Positions 18,401-26,966 of a DNA stretch of 64,000 bases are shown one piece after another (position 1 is the first letter of the stretch; each line of letters begins with the position of its first letter). The notes below the pieces were generated by a model, which saw only the letters and a program-made list of their open reading frames with translations, was not told the DNA's origin and did no database searches. The stretch spans positions 103,686 to 167,685 of the forward strand of contig NZ_JAQAGY010000017.1 in assembly GCF_027533645.1 (NCBI RefSeq), in the 5' to 3' direction. Origin of the DNA: Paenibacillus caseinilyticus. GTDB lineage: Bacteria > Bacillota > Bacilli > Paenibacillales > NBRC-103111. The position numbers and the translations under genes were made by a program.

Positions 18401-19579
18401 AAAGTATTCCGCAAGTATGATGCGAACCATCTGCTGCTCGGGGACCGCTGGCTGACCATCCCGATGAACAATACGAAGCTGCGCGGCTTCATGGCGGAAG
18501 CGGCGGGGCGTCACATGGACGTCATCTCGATGAACCACTATGCGAAGAATCTTAACGTGACCATGCTGAGTGAAGTGCATGCCAAGGCCGGAGGCAAACC
18601 GCTTCTTCTGACGGAGAACGGCTTCGGTACGATGGAGCAGGGACTCGGCTCCCCGCTTCTCGTGGCCGACCAGAACGAGCGGCAGCTGCGCTACCGTGCC
18701 TATGTGGAAGGCGCCGCTTCGCTCGGGTATGTCGTCGGGGCGCACTGGTTCACCTATCTCGACCAGGCGGCTGCGGGCCGGTGGGCCGAGGGGGCGGACG
18801 GCGAGCATTACAACTTCGGGCTTGTGAACGTGGCGGATCGGCCCTACAAGACGTTCCTGCAGGGCGTTATGGCCACGAACCATGATATCTACAGCGTCGT
18901 GCTCGGCCAAAAGGAGCCGTTCCGGTACGACTTCGGCGACGCTCCGCGGCAGCCGGGGAACAACACCATGAGCATTCCGTATACGACCGCACCCGTACCG
19001 ATCGACGGTGAAGTGAACGGCTTCCCGGCCGGTACGACGAAGTACGTCCTCGGCGAAGCGCAGCGTGTCGGCGGCGATAACGGGGCCGGCATGTCGGGCG
19101 AATACTATCTTGCATGGGATAACGCGAACCTGTACGTGAGCGCATCGATCACCGACCCGACGCCGATGCGCAACAACTTCACCGACATGAACGTGTGGCG
19201 GGGTGACGGGGTGGAGATGTTCTTCGGCCCCGGCGATCTCACGACACCTGGCGATCCGCTCTTCAACGACCGGCAGCTCATCATGAGCGCCCAGCCGGCC
19301 GCGGACGGGCAGCCGTTCTGGTACTGGTTCAACACGAACCGGCAGAAGGCGGTCACCATGGCCGTCAAAGCAAGGAGCGGCGGCTATGTCATAGAAGCGG
19401 CGATCCCTTGGGAAACCGTCAATATGCAGCCCGCGGACGGTCTGGAGTTCCGGTTCGACTTCGGCTTCGACGACAGCGAAGACGGGGAGAAGCGCTTGCG
19501 CCAGTGGATGTGGAACGGCACCAACACGAACTCCACCGAGCGCAGCAACTGGGGCCGGGCGACGCTGGTGAAGCCGTAG
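15470..19579 (+). CDS. secreted multidomain clan GH-A glycoside hydrolase with CBM96-like and CBM9 domains
   Basis: 1369 aa, ATG with TGGAGGGA. Signal peptide ends near VRA-AD (about residue 31). Then: beta-sandwich module A1 (35-165), chitobiase-like Ig B1 (165-258; YYTTDGSDPRT), CBM96/DNRLRE-like domain (258-423; VYVDAASPAVNRG, AYLKFNL), beta-sandwich A2 (437-573), chitobiase-like Ig B2 (573-650), catalytic barrel (652-1160) and CBM9 (1165-1369). Catalytic acid/base E893 (YFLGNEN) and nucleophile E1049 (LLTENGFG). The barrel and CBM9 are strongly similar to those of the enzyme at 7839, while the accessory parts are entirely different. Substrate unknown. Confidence 0.87.
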   Translation: MNLRRGLLMLCLWSLLLSTFGWTPLPGVRAADPADSVLNDEFQNWNLTHEHSPSLMLENAATGGFDPTRVKRSAAYKEFITYKTAEPLRSFAVYGYYHPQGQPYDHPLFYVSPNGTDFTKVAPKQIELGGYQPLIIYELEGLPAGSVYFKIEYTGGLIVRSPLIGRVVLNGPSVVVPGIPAGQVPAGTKLTLLASPGAAVYYTTDGSDPRTSPAKKLYTEPVGLNGIVWLKAYSQFGANPASASAVNTLRYIVKGAQDRIVPVTEDVYVDAASPAVNRGAEPELFMKALKNREAYLKFNLAQVNGETQKVYLNLYGQTYDSSQAPARLKLYGVDNGWAEGTMTFGTKPLPTPAPAGAEIGGAVWPYEPPGWMSIDVTGYLKGQKAQGKTTASIGIVNTTDGAAYVHSKEAGLNAPYLLLVQGTAGPGPGEEPPVEGGLVDPLDTFANVSARTNMRTEGADAQYLGGDPKRATRSTTAVGSLTYKTAYDIRSFAVHSYFFMGVAVDPLKIYASPNGTSFTEVAVQPYKSGAAVSNWQMFVYEGRGLPAGTRYLKIEVKGDVKSWTPQVGKIILNKNVMSVLAVPDHGTVVGQPLSVALSTPTAGAQIFYKLNAETEARPYTGAISIQDSTTLHTFAIKEGLEASASRSYVYRSKADWMVDKYGQMTAVDFPGKVKTDNELAGDVAADNSYYGGIQAPNWDAYGGLVGSKEAYGLQAKGFYNVQTAADGRQILVTPLGTAFFSVGINGISPNDTYTDVTGREEIFEWLPDYAGEEYKSAFMGTKDYFSYYLANYIKKHGTPYTSEAFYEKSWNRMKKWGFNSAGGWSPTPLSEQFQVPYFPFLPLGNLEWAKIEGVKIFDIFADGAEAKLEAALGPMLTPNKNNPLIVGYFLGNENHYQKIAPEVPKLKGSTVAAKRRLVQMLQEKYGTIEAFNTAWNASYTGFAELNDAVLYIDSQQAQYDIDDFVKLYLDTYYGTVAKVFRKYDANHLLLGDRWLTIPMNNTKLRGFMAEAAGRHMDVISMNHYAKNLNVTMLSEVHAKAGGKPLLLTENGFGTMEQGLGSPLLVADQNERQLRYRAYVEGAASLGYVVGAHWFTYLDQAAAGRWAEGADGEHYNFGLVNVADRPYKTFLQGVMATNHDIYSVVLGQKEPFRYDFGDAPRQPGNNTMSIPYTTAPVPIDGEVNGFPAGTTKYVLGEAQRVGGDNGAGMSGEYYLAWDNANLYVSASITDPTPMRNNFTDMNVWRGDGVEMFFGPGDLTTPGDPLFNDRQLIMSAQPAADGQPFWYWFNTNRQKAVTMAVKARSGGYVIEAAIPWETVNMQPADGLEFRFDFGFDDSEDGEKRLRQWMWNGTNTNSTERSNWGRATLVKP

Positions 19580-19683
19580 GCTTGGGATCGGGCGGCGGGC
19601 AGCGCGTCAGCAACGATGGGACCTGCCCGCTCGCCAATAAGTTTGCTGATGGAGGACTGGCAAGGCAGCAAGAGGAAGGATCG

Positions 19684-19725
19684 CCAAAACGGACAGCTTC
19701 GCCTTGGGCGGGCTGTCCGTTTTGG
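19684..19725. terminator. bidirectional intrinsic terminator
   Basis: Perfect 14-bp stem CCAAAACGGACAGC / GCTGTCCGTTTTGG with a 14-nt loop. It sits between the convergent second glycosidase (plus) and the ArsR-type regulator (minus). The AAAA and TTTT inside the stem give each direction a short U-run. The rest of the gap 19580-19907 shows nothing else. Confidence 0.75.
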
Positions 19726-19907
19726 TTGTGAATAGAGGGGATTCGCGTCTGGATCAAGCGATACGGGGCGCTGTCCGCCGGCGGCATCAAGCCAGGCTTG
19801 GCCGGCTGCCGAATCGCCAATCGTATCCGGCTTCGCGGGCGGGAAGCTCAAGCAGAAGCGTACCGGTATTCTGCACAAGCCCCGGCCTGCGGCTCCGCAC
19901 CTGCCAG

Positions 19908-20840
19908 CTAGCCCCTCCGTTGTTCGGGCGGGTCCACATAGGCCAGCAGCTGCTCCTGCAGCCGGCCGACGGCGGAGGCACGCAGGCTGAATACCGTTAC
20001 GGTCTCGCCGACCACGTGGGCCCGCAGCAGACCGGCACAGCGCAGGTTGGAGATGTGCTCGTGCGTGATCCCCTTGGACAGGCCGAGGTGGCGCAGAATG
20101 TCCGTGAAGCTGCGCGGCCCGCCGCTGACGTAGCGGAGGATGCGCAGGCGGCTCTTCTCGCTGAGGCTGCGCAGCGTGCGGTGCAGCGGAGGGGAAGGGC
20201 CGTCTTCCGCTTCTATCCCGTGGAGATCGGCCGGATACTGGCAGAGCAGGAGGCCGCTGCCGTATTGGTAGAACACGTTGCCAGGCTGGAAGTGGTACTG
20301 CGGAGTGAGCACGAGCTTGCGCGGCCCGTCGGTCACCTCGAAGCGAAGGCCGTCCGTCCACTCCTCGGCGAGCTCCTCGGGCGGCTTCGTGCCGATGAGG
20401 CGCAGATGCCTGTCCGCTGTCTGCTGCAGTCCCGTTACGATGCGAGGGTCGAGCGAGGAGAAGTACTGCTCGTTCCAGGGCCGCAGCAGCCCAAGCAGCC
20501 ACTCGCGCAGTTCCGCCAGGTCGCCGGGAACGGCGGGGAGGCAGGGGGCGAGCAGCTCGTACATGCCCCCCGGCGAGAGCCCCTCCAGCCAGTCCAGGAA
20601 GGCCTCGGGTTCGCCCGGATGGGGACAGAGGTGGACGAAGAGATAGGCGAACCGCCACTCGGGACGAATGTCCGAGGCATCGAGGACGGAACGCAGGCCA
20701 GGCGTGAGCCGATCCCGGACGCCGGCGGCCCAGTCGGAGCCGAGGTCGATCCGCTTGTGCCATATCCGGCACAGATAGGTGTGCAGGCTGTTGATCAGCT
20801 CATAGGCGGGGGCGAACGTGACATGGATCGAAGAGCTCAT
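19908..20840 (-). CDS. ArsR-family transcriptional regulator with N-terminal extension
   Basis: 310 aa, read from ATG 20840 (AAAGGA upstream). Residues about 230-300 form a winged helix-turn-helix (SEKSRLRILRYVSGG, FTDILRHLGLSKGITHEHIS, LRAHVVGETVTVFSL) of ArsR type. The first 220 residues are a helical domain of the kind found in long ArsR-like proteins from Paenibacillus. No metal-binding Cys motif is seen in the HTH, so a metal signal is unlikely. It lies downstream of, and in the same direction as, the oligopeptide importer operon, 146 bp away. Whether it controls that operon is unknown. Confidence 0.8.
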   Translation of the reverse strand: MSSSIHVTFAPAYELINSLHTYLCRIWHKRIDLGSDWAAGVRDRLTPGLRSVLDASDIRPEWRFAYLFVHLCPHPGEPEAFLDWLEGLSPGGMYELLAPCLPAVPGDLAELREWLLGLLRPWNEQYFSSLDPRIVTGLQQTADRHLRLIGTKPPEELAEEWTDGLRFEVTDGPRKLVLTPQYHFQPGNVFYQYGSGLLLCQYPADLHGIEAEDGPSPPLHRTLRSLSEKSRLRILRYVSGGPRSFTDILRHLGLSKGITHEHISNLRCAGLLRAHVVGETVTVFSLRASAVGRLQEQLLAYVDPPEQRRG

Positions 20841-20986
20841 GAGCGCTGTCCTTTCTGCGGGGCCCATGGGCCGGGCCGGGTTCTTAGGTCAAGTCTAGCA
20901 GGAAAGGGCCTGCCCTTCAATTGGCGGCCCCAAGGAACTGTGGGCCCCCTGCGAGGGTCGGTCATGCCCCGATGTCCCCCTGCACT

Positions 20987-21994
20987 TCAGGCATAATGGC
21001 AGGCGACGAACCGTTCGTCTCCCACTTGGCGGTAAGCCGGCACTTCCTCCCTGCACCGGGGCATGACGTAAGGGCAGCGGGTGTGGAACTTGCAGCCGGA
21101 GGGCGGGTCGGCGGGACTCGGAATGTCGCCGCTGAGCACGATGCGCTCCCTGCGCACCGCAGGGTCCGGCACCGGCACCGCGGAGAGCAGCGCGCGGGTA
21201 TAAGGATGCAGCGGCCGGGAGAACAGTTCATCCCGGGGCGCCAGCTCGACGAGAGAGCCGAGATACATGACGCCGACCCGGTCGCACAGATGCTCCACGA
21301 CGCTGAGGTCGTGCGAGATGAACAGGTATGTGAGGTTCCGGCTCTCCCTCAGGTCGCTGAACAAGTTGATGATCTGCGCCTGGATGGAGACATCGAGCGC
21401 GGAGACGGGCTCGTCGGCCACGAGGAACTGGGGCTGGAGGGCTACGGCCCGGGCAATGCCGATCCGCTGCCGCTGCCCCCCGGAGAATTCGTGCGGATAC
21501 CGGTCCATCTGGCCGGCGGACAAGCCGCAGAGCTCCATGACCTCGGCGACCTGGCCGCGTACATCGTGCCGGGTCGCCCGGCCGTGTTGGAGCAGCGCCT
21601 CCCCGATCGCCTCGCCGACCCGCAGCCGGGGGCTGAGGGAGCTGTAGGGATCCTGGAAGATCATCTGCATCTCCGTACGCAGACGGCGCAGCTCCTCCTT
21701 CGGCAGGGCGTAGAGGTCTCTTCCCTGGAACAGGACGTCGCCTGCCGTCTTCTCCGTCAGGCGGAGGATCGTGCGGCCCGCCGTGCTCTTGCCGCTGCCC
21801 GATTCGCCGACGAGCCCGAAGGCCTCTCCCCGGCGCAGGGTGAACGAGAGGCCGTCCACCGCCTTGACGTGCCCCACGGTCCGGCCGAGCAAGCCGCCGG
21901 TTACCGGAAAGTAGGTCTTGAGATCCCGGACTTCAAGCAGGCTGCCGGAAGGGGCAAGGCTGGAGGGATGATGTGCGGGCAGGGAAGTGGTCAC
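20987..21994 (-). CDS. oppF: oligopeptide ABC importer ATPase, OppF/DppF type
   Basis: 335 aa, GTG start overlapping the previous stop (GTGA) with GGAGGTGG upstream. Walker [11 protein letters not shown]-loop [10 protein letters not shown], signature [14 protein letters not shown], Walker [13 protein letters not shown] and switch His in FISHDLSVV. The C-terminal oligopeptide/dipeptide domain has cysteines in [11 protein letters not shown] and MPRCREE, as is usual for OppF proteins, sometimes binding an Fe-S cluster. Hydrolyses ATP together with the OppD-type partner to import peptides. Confidence 0.94.
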   Translation of the reverse strand: MTTSLPAHHPSSLAPSGSLLEVRDLKTYFPVTGGLLGRTVGHVKAVDGLSFTLRRGEAFGLVGESGSGKSTAGRTILRLTEKTAGDVLFQGRDLYALPKEELRRLRTEMQMIFQDPYSSLSPRLRVGEAIGEALLQHGRATRHDVRGQVAEVMELCGLSAGQMDRYPHEFSGGQRQRIGIARAVALQPQFLVADEPVSALDVSIQAQIINLFSDLRESRNLTYLFISHDLSVVEHLCDRVGVMYLGSLVELAPRDELFSRPLHPYTRALLSAVPVPDPAVRRERIVLSGDIPSPADPPSGCKFHTRCPYVMPRCREEVPAYRQVGDERFVACHYA

Positions 21995-23022
21995 CTGGCA
22001 TCCACCTCCTGATCGTACAGCCAGCAGGCCGTCTCATGGCCGTCCGCGCGCCTCCGCAGCTGGGGCTGGAGGCTGCGGCATACCTCCATCGCCTGCGGGC
22101 AGCGGTCGCTGAAATAGCAGAAGTCCCCGAGCCCGGCGAGGCTGGGCACCTGCCCGGGTATCGTATAGAGCCGCTCGGTGCGCTGATGCAGCACGGGCTT
22201 GGCCTGGAGCAGGCCGCGGGTGTATGGATGCTGCGGATGCCGGAACAGCTCGAGCACCGGCGCCTGCTCTACGACTTTGCCGCCGTACATGACGACGACG
22301 CGGTCGGCCATTTCGGCGACGACGCCGAGGTCATGGGTGATGAGCAGGATGGAGGTGCCCCGCTCTTCCTTGATGCGCCGCAGCAGATCCAGAATCTGCG
22401 CCTGGATGGTGACGTCGAGCGCGGTCGTCGGCTCGTCGGCGATGAGCAGGCGCGGATGGCAGGAGAGCGCCATCGCGATCATGATCCGCTGCAGCATGCC
22501 TCCGCTGAGCTCGTGCGGGTAGCTGGCGTAGACCGCTTCCGGGCGGGAGATGCCGACCAGCCGGATGAGATCCAGCGCCTCGAGCCGGGCCGCCTTGCGG
22601 GAGAGCGGACGGTGCACCAGGATCGGCTCGGTGAGCTGCTCGCCGATGGTCAGGACCGGATGGAGCGAGGTCATCGGCTCCTGGAAGATCATCGCGATCT
22701 CATTGCCGCGGATCCGCCGGATGTCCTTCGGCCCGGCTTGCAGCAGGTCCGCTCCGCCGTACCGGATCTCGCCGCCGACGATGCGGCCGTAGGGCTCCGG
22801 CACCAGCTGAAGAATGGAGAGGGCGGTCACGCTCTTCCCGCAGCCGGATTCCCCGACGATGCACACCGTCTCGCCTTCGCGGATCGTGAGGCTCACGTCG
22901 TTCACGGCCTTCACGACGCCTTCTTCCGTCCGGAAGTGCGTCTGCAGGTGACGGATGTCGAGCAGCGGGGACGGGGTCTCCGCCGCCGGAGACTGCGTAA
23001 GTGCCTGCTTTGTTGTTGTCAT
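21991..23022 (-). CDS. oppD: oligopeptide ABC importer ATPase, OppD/DppD type
   Basis: 343 aa. Walker [10 protein letters not shown]-loop [10 protein letters not shown], signature [14 protein letters not shown] (Leu in place of Arg/Gln as often in OppD), Walker [13 protein letters not shown], switch His in LITHDLGVV, and a Cys-rich C-terminal segment ([16 protein letters not shown]). The start at 23022 is supported by AAGGTG; longer in-frame extensions run into the permease gene. It overlaps oppF by 4 bp and follows oppC after 8 bp. Confidence 0.94.
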   Translation of the reverse strand: MTTTKQALTQSPAAETPSPLLDIRHLQTHFRTEEGVVKAVNDVSLTIREGETVCIVGESGCGKSVTALSILQLVPEPYGRIVGGEIRYGGADLLQAGPKDIRRIRGNEIAMIFQEPMTSLHPVLTIGEQLTEPILVHRPLSRKAARLEALDLIRLVGISRPEAVYASYPHELSGGMLQRIMIAMALSCHPRLLIADEPTTALDVTIQAQILDLLRRIKEERGTSILLITHDLGVVAEMADRVVVMYGGKVVEQAPVLELFRHPQHPYTRGLLQAKPVLHQRTERLYTIPGQVPSLAGLGDFCYFSDRCPQAMEVCRSLQPQLRRRADGHETACWLYDQEVDAR

Positions 23023-23030
23023 AATCCGGT

Positions 23031-23975
23031 TCACCTTCTTTTTCGTTTGGGATCCATCGCATCCCGGAGGCCGTCGCCGAGCAGATTGATGGAGATGACG
23101 GTTGCGAAGATCGCAAGCCCCGGCGGAACCCAGAGCCAGGGGCGGCGCTGGAAGTCGATCAGCGAGTTGGCCGCATCGATCATGTTGCCCCATGAGGGCG
23201 TGGGCGGCACGACGCCGAGGCCGAAGTAGCTCAGCGTCGATTCGCCGATGATGGCGCCGCCGACGCGCAGCGTAGCCGCGACGAGAAGCAGCGGCATGAT
23301 GTTAGGCAGCAGGTGCTTCACGAGCTTGCGGCGGTCGCGCAGGCCCAGCGCCTCGGCGGCCTGCATGAACGGCCGTTCGCGGAGGCTGAGTATCTCGCTG
23401 CGCACCATGCGGGCAAGTCCCGGCCAGCCCACGAGGCTGAGCAGCATCATCACGATGTAGAGCCGGTAGTCGGCAGGCACCTTCAGCTCCGAGAGCACGG
23501 CGGCCATGATGAAGAGCAGAGGCAGCTCGGGGATGGTCATGAGTACGTCGGCCGTGCGCATCACGAGCTGGTCCACCCAACCCCGGTAGTAGCCTGCAGC
23601 GATGCCGAGCGCGGCCCCGATGACGACGGACAGGGCCATGGAAGCGAGCCCCACGGTGATCGAGATGCGGCCCGCCTGCATGAGGCGGGTCAGGATATCG
23701 CGGCCGAGCTGGTCGGTCCCCAGCCAGTGCCGTGCGCCCGGCGGGGCCTTGATCAGCCCCGTGTTGACGAGCCCGGAGCTGTATGGCGAGAAGAGCGGGC
23801 CGAGGAGGCAGAAGAGCATGATGAAGACCAGGAAGCCGAGGCCGAGCATCGCCATGCGGTTGCTCCGCAGCTGGCGCAGCGATTGTCTCCACAAGGAAGC
23901 GGCCGGGGCGGCGGGCTGGATCTCCGCTGTGCCGAGGTCCGATGGTTTCTTGGCGGTATGCGAGAGCAGTGCCAT
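23031..23975 (-). CDS. oppC: oligopeptide ABC importer permease, OppC/DppC type
   Basis: 314 aa. N-terminal OppC_N segment (SLRQLRSNRMAMLGL), then WLGTDQLGRDILTR, a hallmark of this permease, and an EAA loop (QAAEALGLRDRRKLVKHLLP). About six membrane helices. It lies 18 bp after oppB and 8 bp before oppD, so the genes are co-transcribed. Confidence 0.94.
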   Translation of the reverse strand: MALLSHTAKKPSDLGTAEIQPAAPAASLWRQSLRQLRSNRMAMLGLGFLVFIMLFCLLGPLFSPYSSGLVNTGLIKAPPGARHWLGTDQLGRDILTRLMQAGRISITVGLASMALSVVIGAALGIAAGYYRGWVDQLVMRTADVLMTIPELPLLFIMAAVLSELKVPADYRLYIVMMLLSLVGWPGLARMVRSEILSLRERPFMQAAEALGLRDRRKLVKHLLPNIMPLLLVAATLRVGGAIIGESTLSYFGLGVVPPTPSWGNMIDAANSLIDFQRRPWLWVPPGLAIFATVISINLLGDGLRDAMDPKRKRR

Positions 23976-23993
23976 GGGTGTTCCTCCTCCTTC

Positions 23994-24950
23994 CTACTTG
24001 AGCCGGATGCGCGGGTCGGCCAGACGGTACAGCAGATCCGCGATCAGATTGCTGAGCACGGTAAGCGCGGCGATGAACATCGTGAAGCCCATGAGGACGG
24101 GATAGTCCCTCACCGCAAAGGCCTGCATATACACCGACCCGATCCCGGGCCAATTGAATACTTTCTCCGTGATGATGGCGCCCCCGAAGAGGGCGGGAAT
24201 CTCGAAGCCCATCAAGGTGATCGCGGGCAGGAGTGCGGCGCGCAGCGCATGCTTGCACAGGACGGTGCGCTCCTTCAGCCCCTTGGCCCGGGCGGTCCGC
24301 ACGAAGTCCTGGCGGATCACCTCAAGCAGATTCGTACGGAAGTAGCGCGTGAGCGAGCCGATACTGAGCAGGGCGAGGACGACGACGGGGAGGAACATAT
24401 GGTCCGCCACCTCCAGCGCATAGGCCAGCCCCTCGCTGCGGCTTCCGGTGGTGATCATGCCGCCGGGCGGAAGCCAGCCGAGGTCCACGGCGAAGATCTT
24501 GATCGCGAGCAGGCCGACGAAGAAAGCCGGCAGCGACATGGCCCCGAAGACGGACAGCGTAATGAGCGCATCGAACCAGGAATGCTGCCGGACCGCCGAG
24601 AACAGGCCCACCGCGATGGCCGCTGCCCAGGTCAGCGCGAGGGAAGCGAAGGCGATCAGGAACGAATTGCCGATGAAGTGGAAGATCAGCGACGTGACCG
24701 GCTTCTGGTGCTGCAGCGAGAAGCCGAGATCGCCCTTCAGCGCCTGGCCCAGCCAGGCGGCGTAACGTTCGGCGACCGGCTTGTCGAGGCCGTACAAGGC
24801 CTTCAGCTCGAGCTTGCGCGCCTCGGTCAGCTTCGGATTGGAATCGACGAAGTCGCCTGGCGTCATGGCATACAAGGCGAAGATCAGCAGCGATGCGCCG
24901 AGCAGCGTAAGCACGATATAGAACAACCGGTTGAGCACGTAGGATTTCAT
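23994..24950 (-). CDS. oppB: oligopeptide ABC importer permease, OppB/DppB type
   Basis: 318 aa. Begins MKSYVLNRLFYIVLTLLGAS, the usual OppB opening, with six predicted helices and the EAA loop VRTARAKGLKERTVLCKHAL. The segment FNWPGIGSVYMQAFAVRDYP is typical near the C-terminus. It forms the channel with OppC and follows the binding-protein gene by 27 bp. Confidence 0.94.
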   Translation of the reverse strand: MKSYVLNRLFYIVLTLLGASLLIFALYAMTPGDFVDSNPKLTEARKLELKALYGLDKPVAERYAAWLGQALKGDLGFSLQHQKPVTSLIFHFIGNSFLIAFASLALTWAAAIAVGLFSAVRQHSWFDALITLSVFGAMSLPAFFVGLLAIKIFAVDLGWLPPGGMITTGSRSEGLAYALEVADHMFLPVVVLALLSIGSLTRYFRTNLLEVIRQDFVRTARAKGLKERTVLCKHALRAALLPAITLMGFEIPALFGGAIITEKVFNWPGIGSVYMQAFAVRDYPVLMGFTMFIAALTVLSNLIADLLYRLADPRIRLK

Positions 24951-24977
24951 GCGGTGTCTCGGGCTCCCTTCCGGCCG

Positions 24978-26723
24978 TTATTTGATCTCCAGCTTCGGCA
25001 GGGACGAGGAGAGACCGGTGTACCCGTTCGGCTGGAAGCCTTCGATCCGGGCATTATGGGCCGACAAGATCTTGCGGTAGGCCAGGAAAATGAACGGCGG
25101 GTCCTCGGACAGCTCCTTATACAACTCGGCGTAAGCCGCTTTGCGCGATCCGAGGTCGAGCGTCGCCGTCCCTTTCTCGATGAGTTCATCCACCTTCGGG
25201 TTGGAATAACCGCCCGTACCGGTGAAGCCGCCGCCCGCCTTCGTAGAGAACGAACTCACGCCGTCCGACGGATCGGGCAGCAGGGTGGTCGAGAAGGAAG
25301 CCAGATCGTGATCCCCTTTGGTTGTGCGGGCCAGCAGGGCGTTATAGTCCATGAGCTCGGATTCGAGCTGGATCCCAAGCGCCTTGTAGTTCTCCTTGGC
25401 GATCGGAATGAGAATATCGCTGACGGCGCCTTTGCTCGTGAAGTAACGGACGACGAGCTTCTGGCCGTCCTTCTCCCGGATCCCGTCCGCGCCCGGCTTC
25501 CAGCCTGCTTCGTCCAGCAGCTTCTTCGCCTTCTCGGGGGCATAAGGATAGGGATTGACGCCTTCTTCCGTATATGCCCAGGAGACCGGGGAGACAGGTA
25601 CGTTCGCGAGCTGGGCATACCCTTGGTAAGCCGCCTGCACGATTTTGGCCCGGTCGAGGCCGTAGATGAACGCCTGCCGCACCTTTTTGTCCTTGAAGGG
25701 GGCTTTGCTGTGATTGAATTTGATATAGCTGTAAGCGGTGGAGGTATAAATATTGATATTGGCGTAGCCGAGCTGCTTCAGGAGGTCGAGATTGTCCGGG
25801 TTCGCGGTGAAAGAGCTGTAATCCGTCTCGCCGGTCTGGAAGAACTGCGTTGCATCGCCCTCCGTCGTTTTATAGATAAAATGCTCGACCTTAGGCTTGC
25901 CGCCGTAGTAATGCTCGTTGGCGGTGAATCGCACCTCCTGGCCGGGGATGTACTTATCGTATTTGTAGGGGCCGGTGGAGAGAGGCTTCGAGTGCAGCGT
26001 CTTGATGTAATCGAGCTGGCCGGGCGTATAGTTCTTGCCGTAGTACGCCTTCGAGAGCGGCTGGCCGCCGAGCAGCAGCAGCGAGCGGGCATTGACCTTC
26101 TCGGTCGTAATCCGGATCGTCAGCGGATCGATGACCTGAATGCCCTCGATGGAAGCCGTTTTGCCCTCCTTGTAGGCGGCGCCTCCTTTGATATGGGTCT
26201 CGGTGAGATCGGTCTCGCCGTCATAGGCCTTGTCATGCAGCAATGTCAGGGTGAAGGCTACATCTTCGGCGGTGAGGGGGGAGCCGTCGCTGAACTTGAG
26301 GTTAGGGCGGAGATAGTATGTATAGATCAGCCCGTCTTGGCTGACATCCCACTTCTCGGCAAGATCGGGGATTGGTTTGCCGTTCTCATCGATATTGACC
26401 AGTGGTGAAAACATCACCGAAGTGACATTGCCGTCGTACCCGTTCTGGTAAAAATAGGGGTTGAAAACGCCGCCGGGTTCCGTGAGCGAGACGACCACCG
26501 TGTCCGTCCGGGCGGCAGCGGCGGCCGGCGATTTGGATTTGTCCGCCGCCCGGATGACAGCGTCTTTAACTACCTCCGTCTGGGGGCTGCCGTCGGGCGT
26601 CTGTGCCTGTTGTACGGCGGGGGTGCTCGAGGTGCCGTCCGCTTCGGGGGCGGTGCAGCCCGTTAGAAGGGCGGTCACCGTCACGGCGGCCCAGGCCGTC
26701 TTCATCCATGGTTGTCTGTTCAC
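24978..26723 (-). CDS. oppA: oligopeptide-binding lipoprotein, OppA/DppE type
   Basis: 581 aa, GTG start with AGGAGAGA. Lipobox LLTGC (lipidated Cys23), a Pro/Thr/Ser linker, then a family 5 solute-binding fold with VFNPYFYQNGYDGNV, ADKWDVS-like, LKFSDGSPLTAEDVAFT and SKAPFKDKKVRQAF motifs. It captures peptides (or another family 5 ligand such as nickel complexes or opines) outside the membrane for the four genes that follow. A promoter candidate lies upstream at 26811-26840. The five genes make a complete importer. Confidence 0.92.
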   Translation of the reverse strand: MNRQPWMKTAWAAVTVTALLTGCTAPEADGTSSTPAVQQAQTPDGSPQTEVVKDAVIRAADKSKSPAAAAARTDTVVVSLTEPGGVFNPYFYQNGYDGNVTSVMFSPLVNIDENGKPIPDLAEKWDVSQDGLIYTYYLRPNLKFSDGSPLTAEDVAFTLTLLHDKAYDGETDLTETHIKGGAAYKEGKTASIEGIQVIDPLTIRITTEKVNARSLLLLGGQPLSKAYYGKNYTPGQLDYIKTLHSKPLSTGPYKYDKYIPGQEVRFTANEHYYGGKPKVEHFIYKTTEGDATQFFQTGETDYSSFTANPDNLDLLKQLGYANINIYTSTAYSYIKFNHSKAPFKDKKVRQAFIYGLDRAKIVQAAYQGYAQLANVPVSPVSWAYTEEGVNPYPYAPEKAKKLLDEAGWKPGADGIREKDGQKLVVRYFTSKGAVSDILIPIAKENYKALGIQLESELMDYNALLARTTKGDHDLASFSTTLLPDPSDGVSSFSTKAGGGFTGTGGYSNPKVDELIEKGTATLDLGSRKAAYAELYKELSEDPPFIFLAYRKILSAHNARIEGFQPNGYTGLSSSLPKLEIK

Positions 26724-26810
26724 TGGAATCTCTCCTGTTCCTGAATAGGGAATAATGAATCAAACTAAATAATTCTGATGGAATAACTATGAATTAATGA
26801 TTATACTGGT

Positions 26811-26840
26811 AGTATATGGGATGGCGTTTAGTTTTGTAAA
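26811..26840 (-). promoter_or_regulatory. sigma-A-type promoter of the oligopeptide importer operon
   Basis: On the minus strand TTTACA (26840-26835), 18-bp spacer, TATACT (26816-26811), in an AT-rich 200-bp gap. The leader to the oppA start is about 80 nt. A second TATAAT-like hexamer lies just downstream. Confidence 0.6.
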
Positions 26841-26931
26841 GACAGAACTCAAAATAATTTCTTTTGTTACCAAACTATGTCGGCGCCGGCTGTTCAAGTA
26901 CGGCTTCGGCGGTTTTCCATCGCCCCGGGTG

Positions 26932-26940
26932 TGATATAAT
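26932..26940 (+). promoter_or_regulatory. extended -10 promoter of the RNA methyltransferase gene
   Basis: TGATATAAT: a perfect -10 hexamer (26935-26940) with the TGN extension. There is no good -35 box at the right distance. It lies about 20-27 bp before the start codon, so the leader is very short. Confidence 0.6.
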
Positions 26941-26966
26941 GGCGGCTAGAGAAGGGGAGAATGCCT

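Noticed and set aside
19908..20840. Metal-sensing ArsR repressor
   Set aside because: The HTH has no Cys metal site, and neighbours are peptide-import, not metal-export, genes.
23313..26408. Very long open frame antisense to the oligopeptide importer
   Set aside because: It mirrors the oppA-oppC coding strand, is full of charged low-complexity sequence and has no ribosome binding site; a high-GC shadow.
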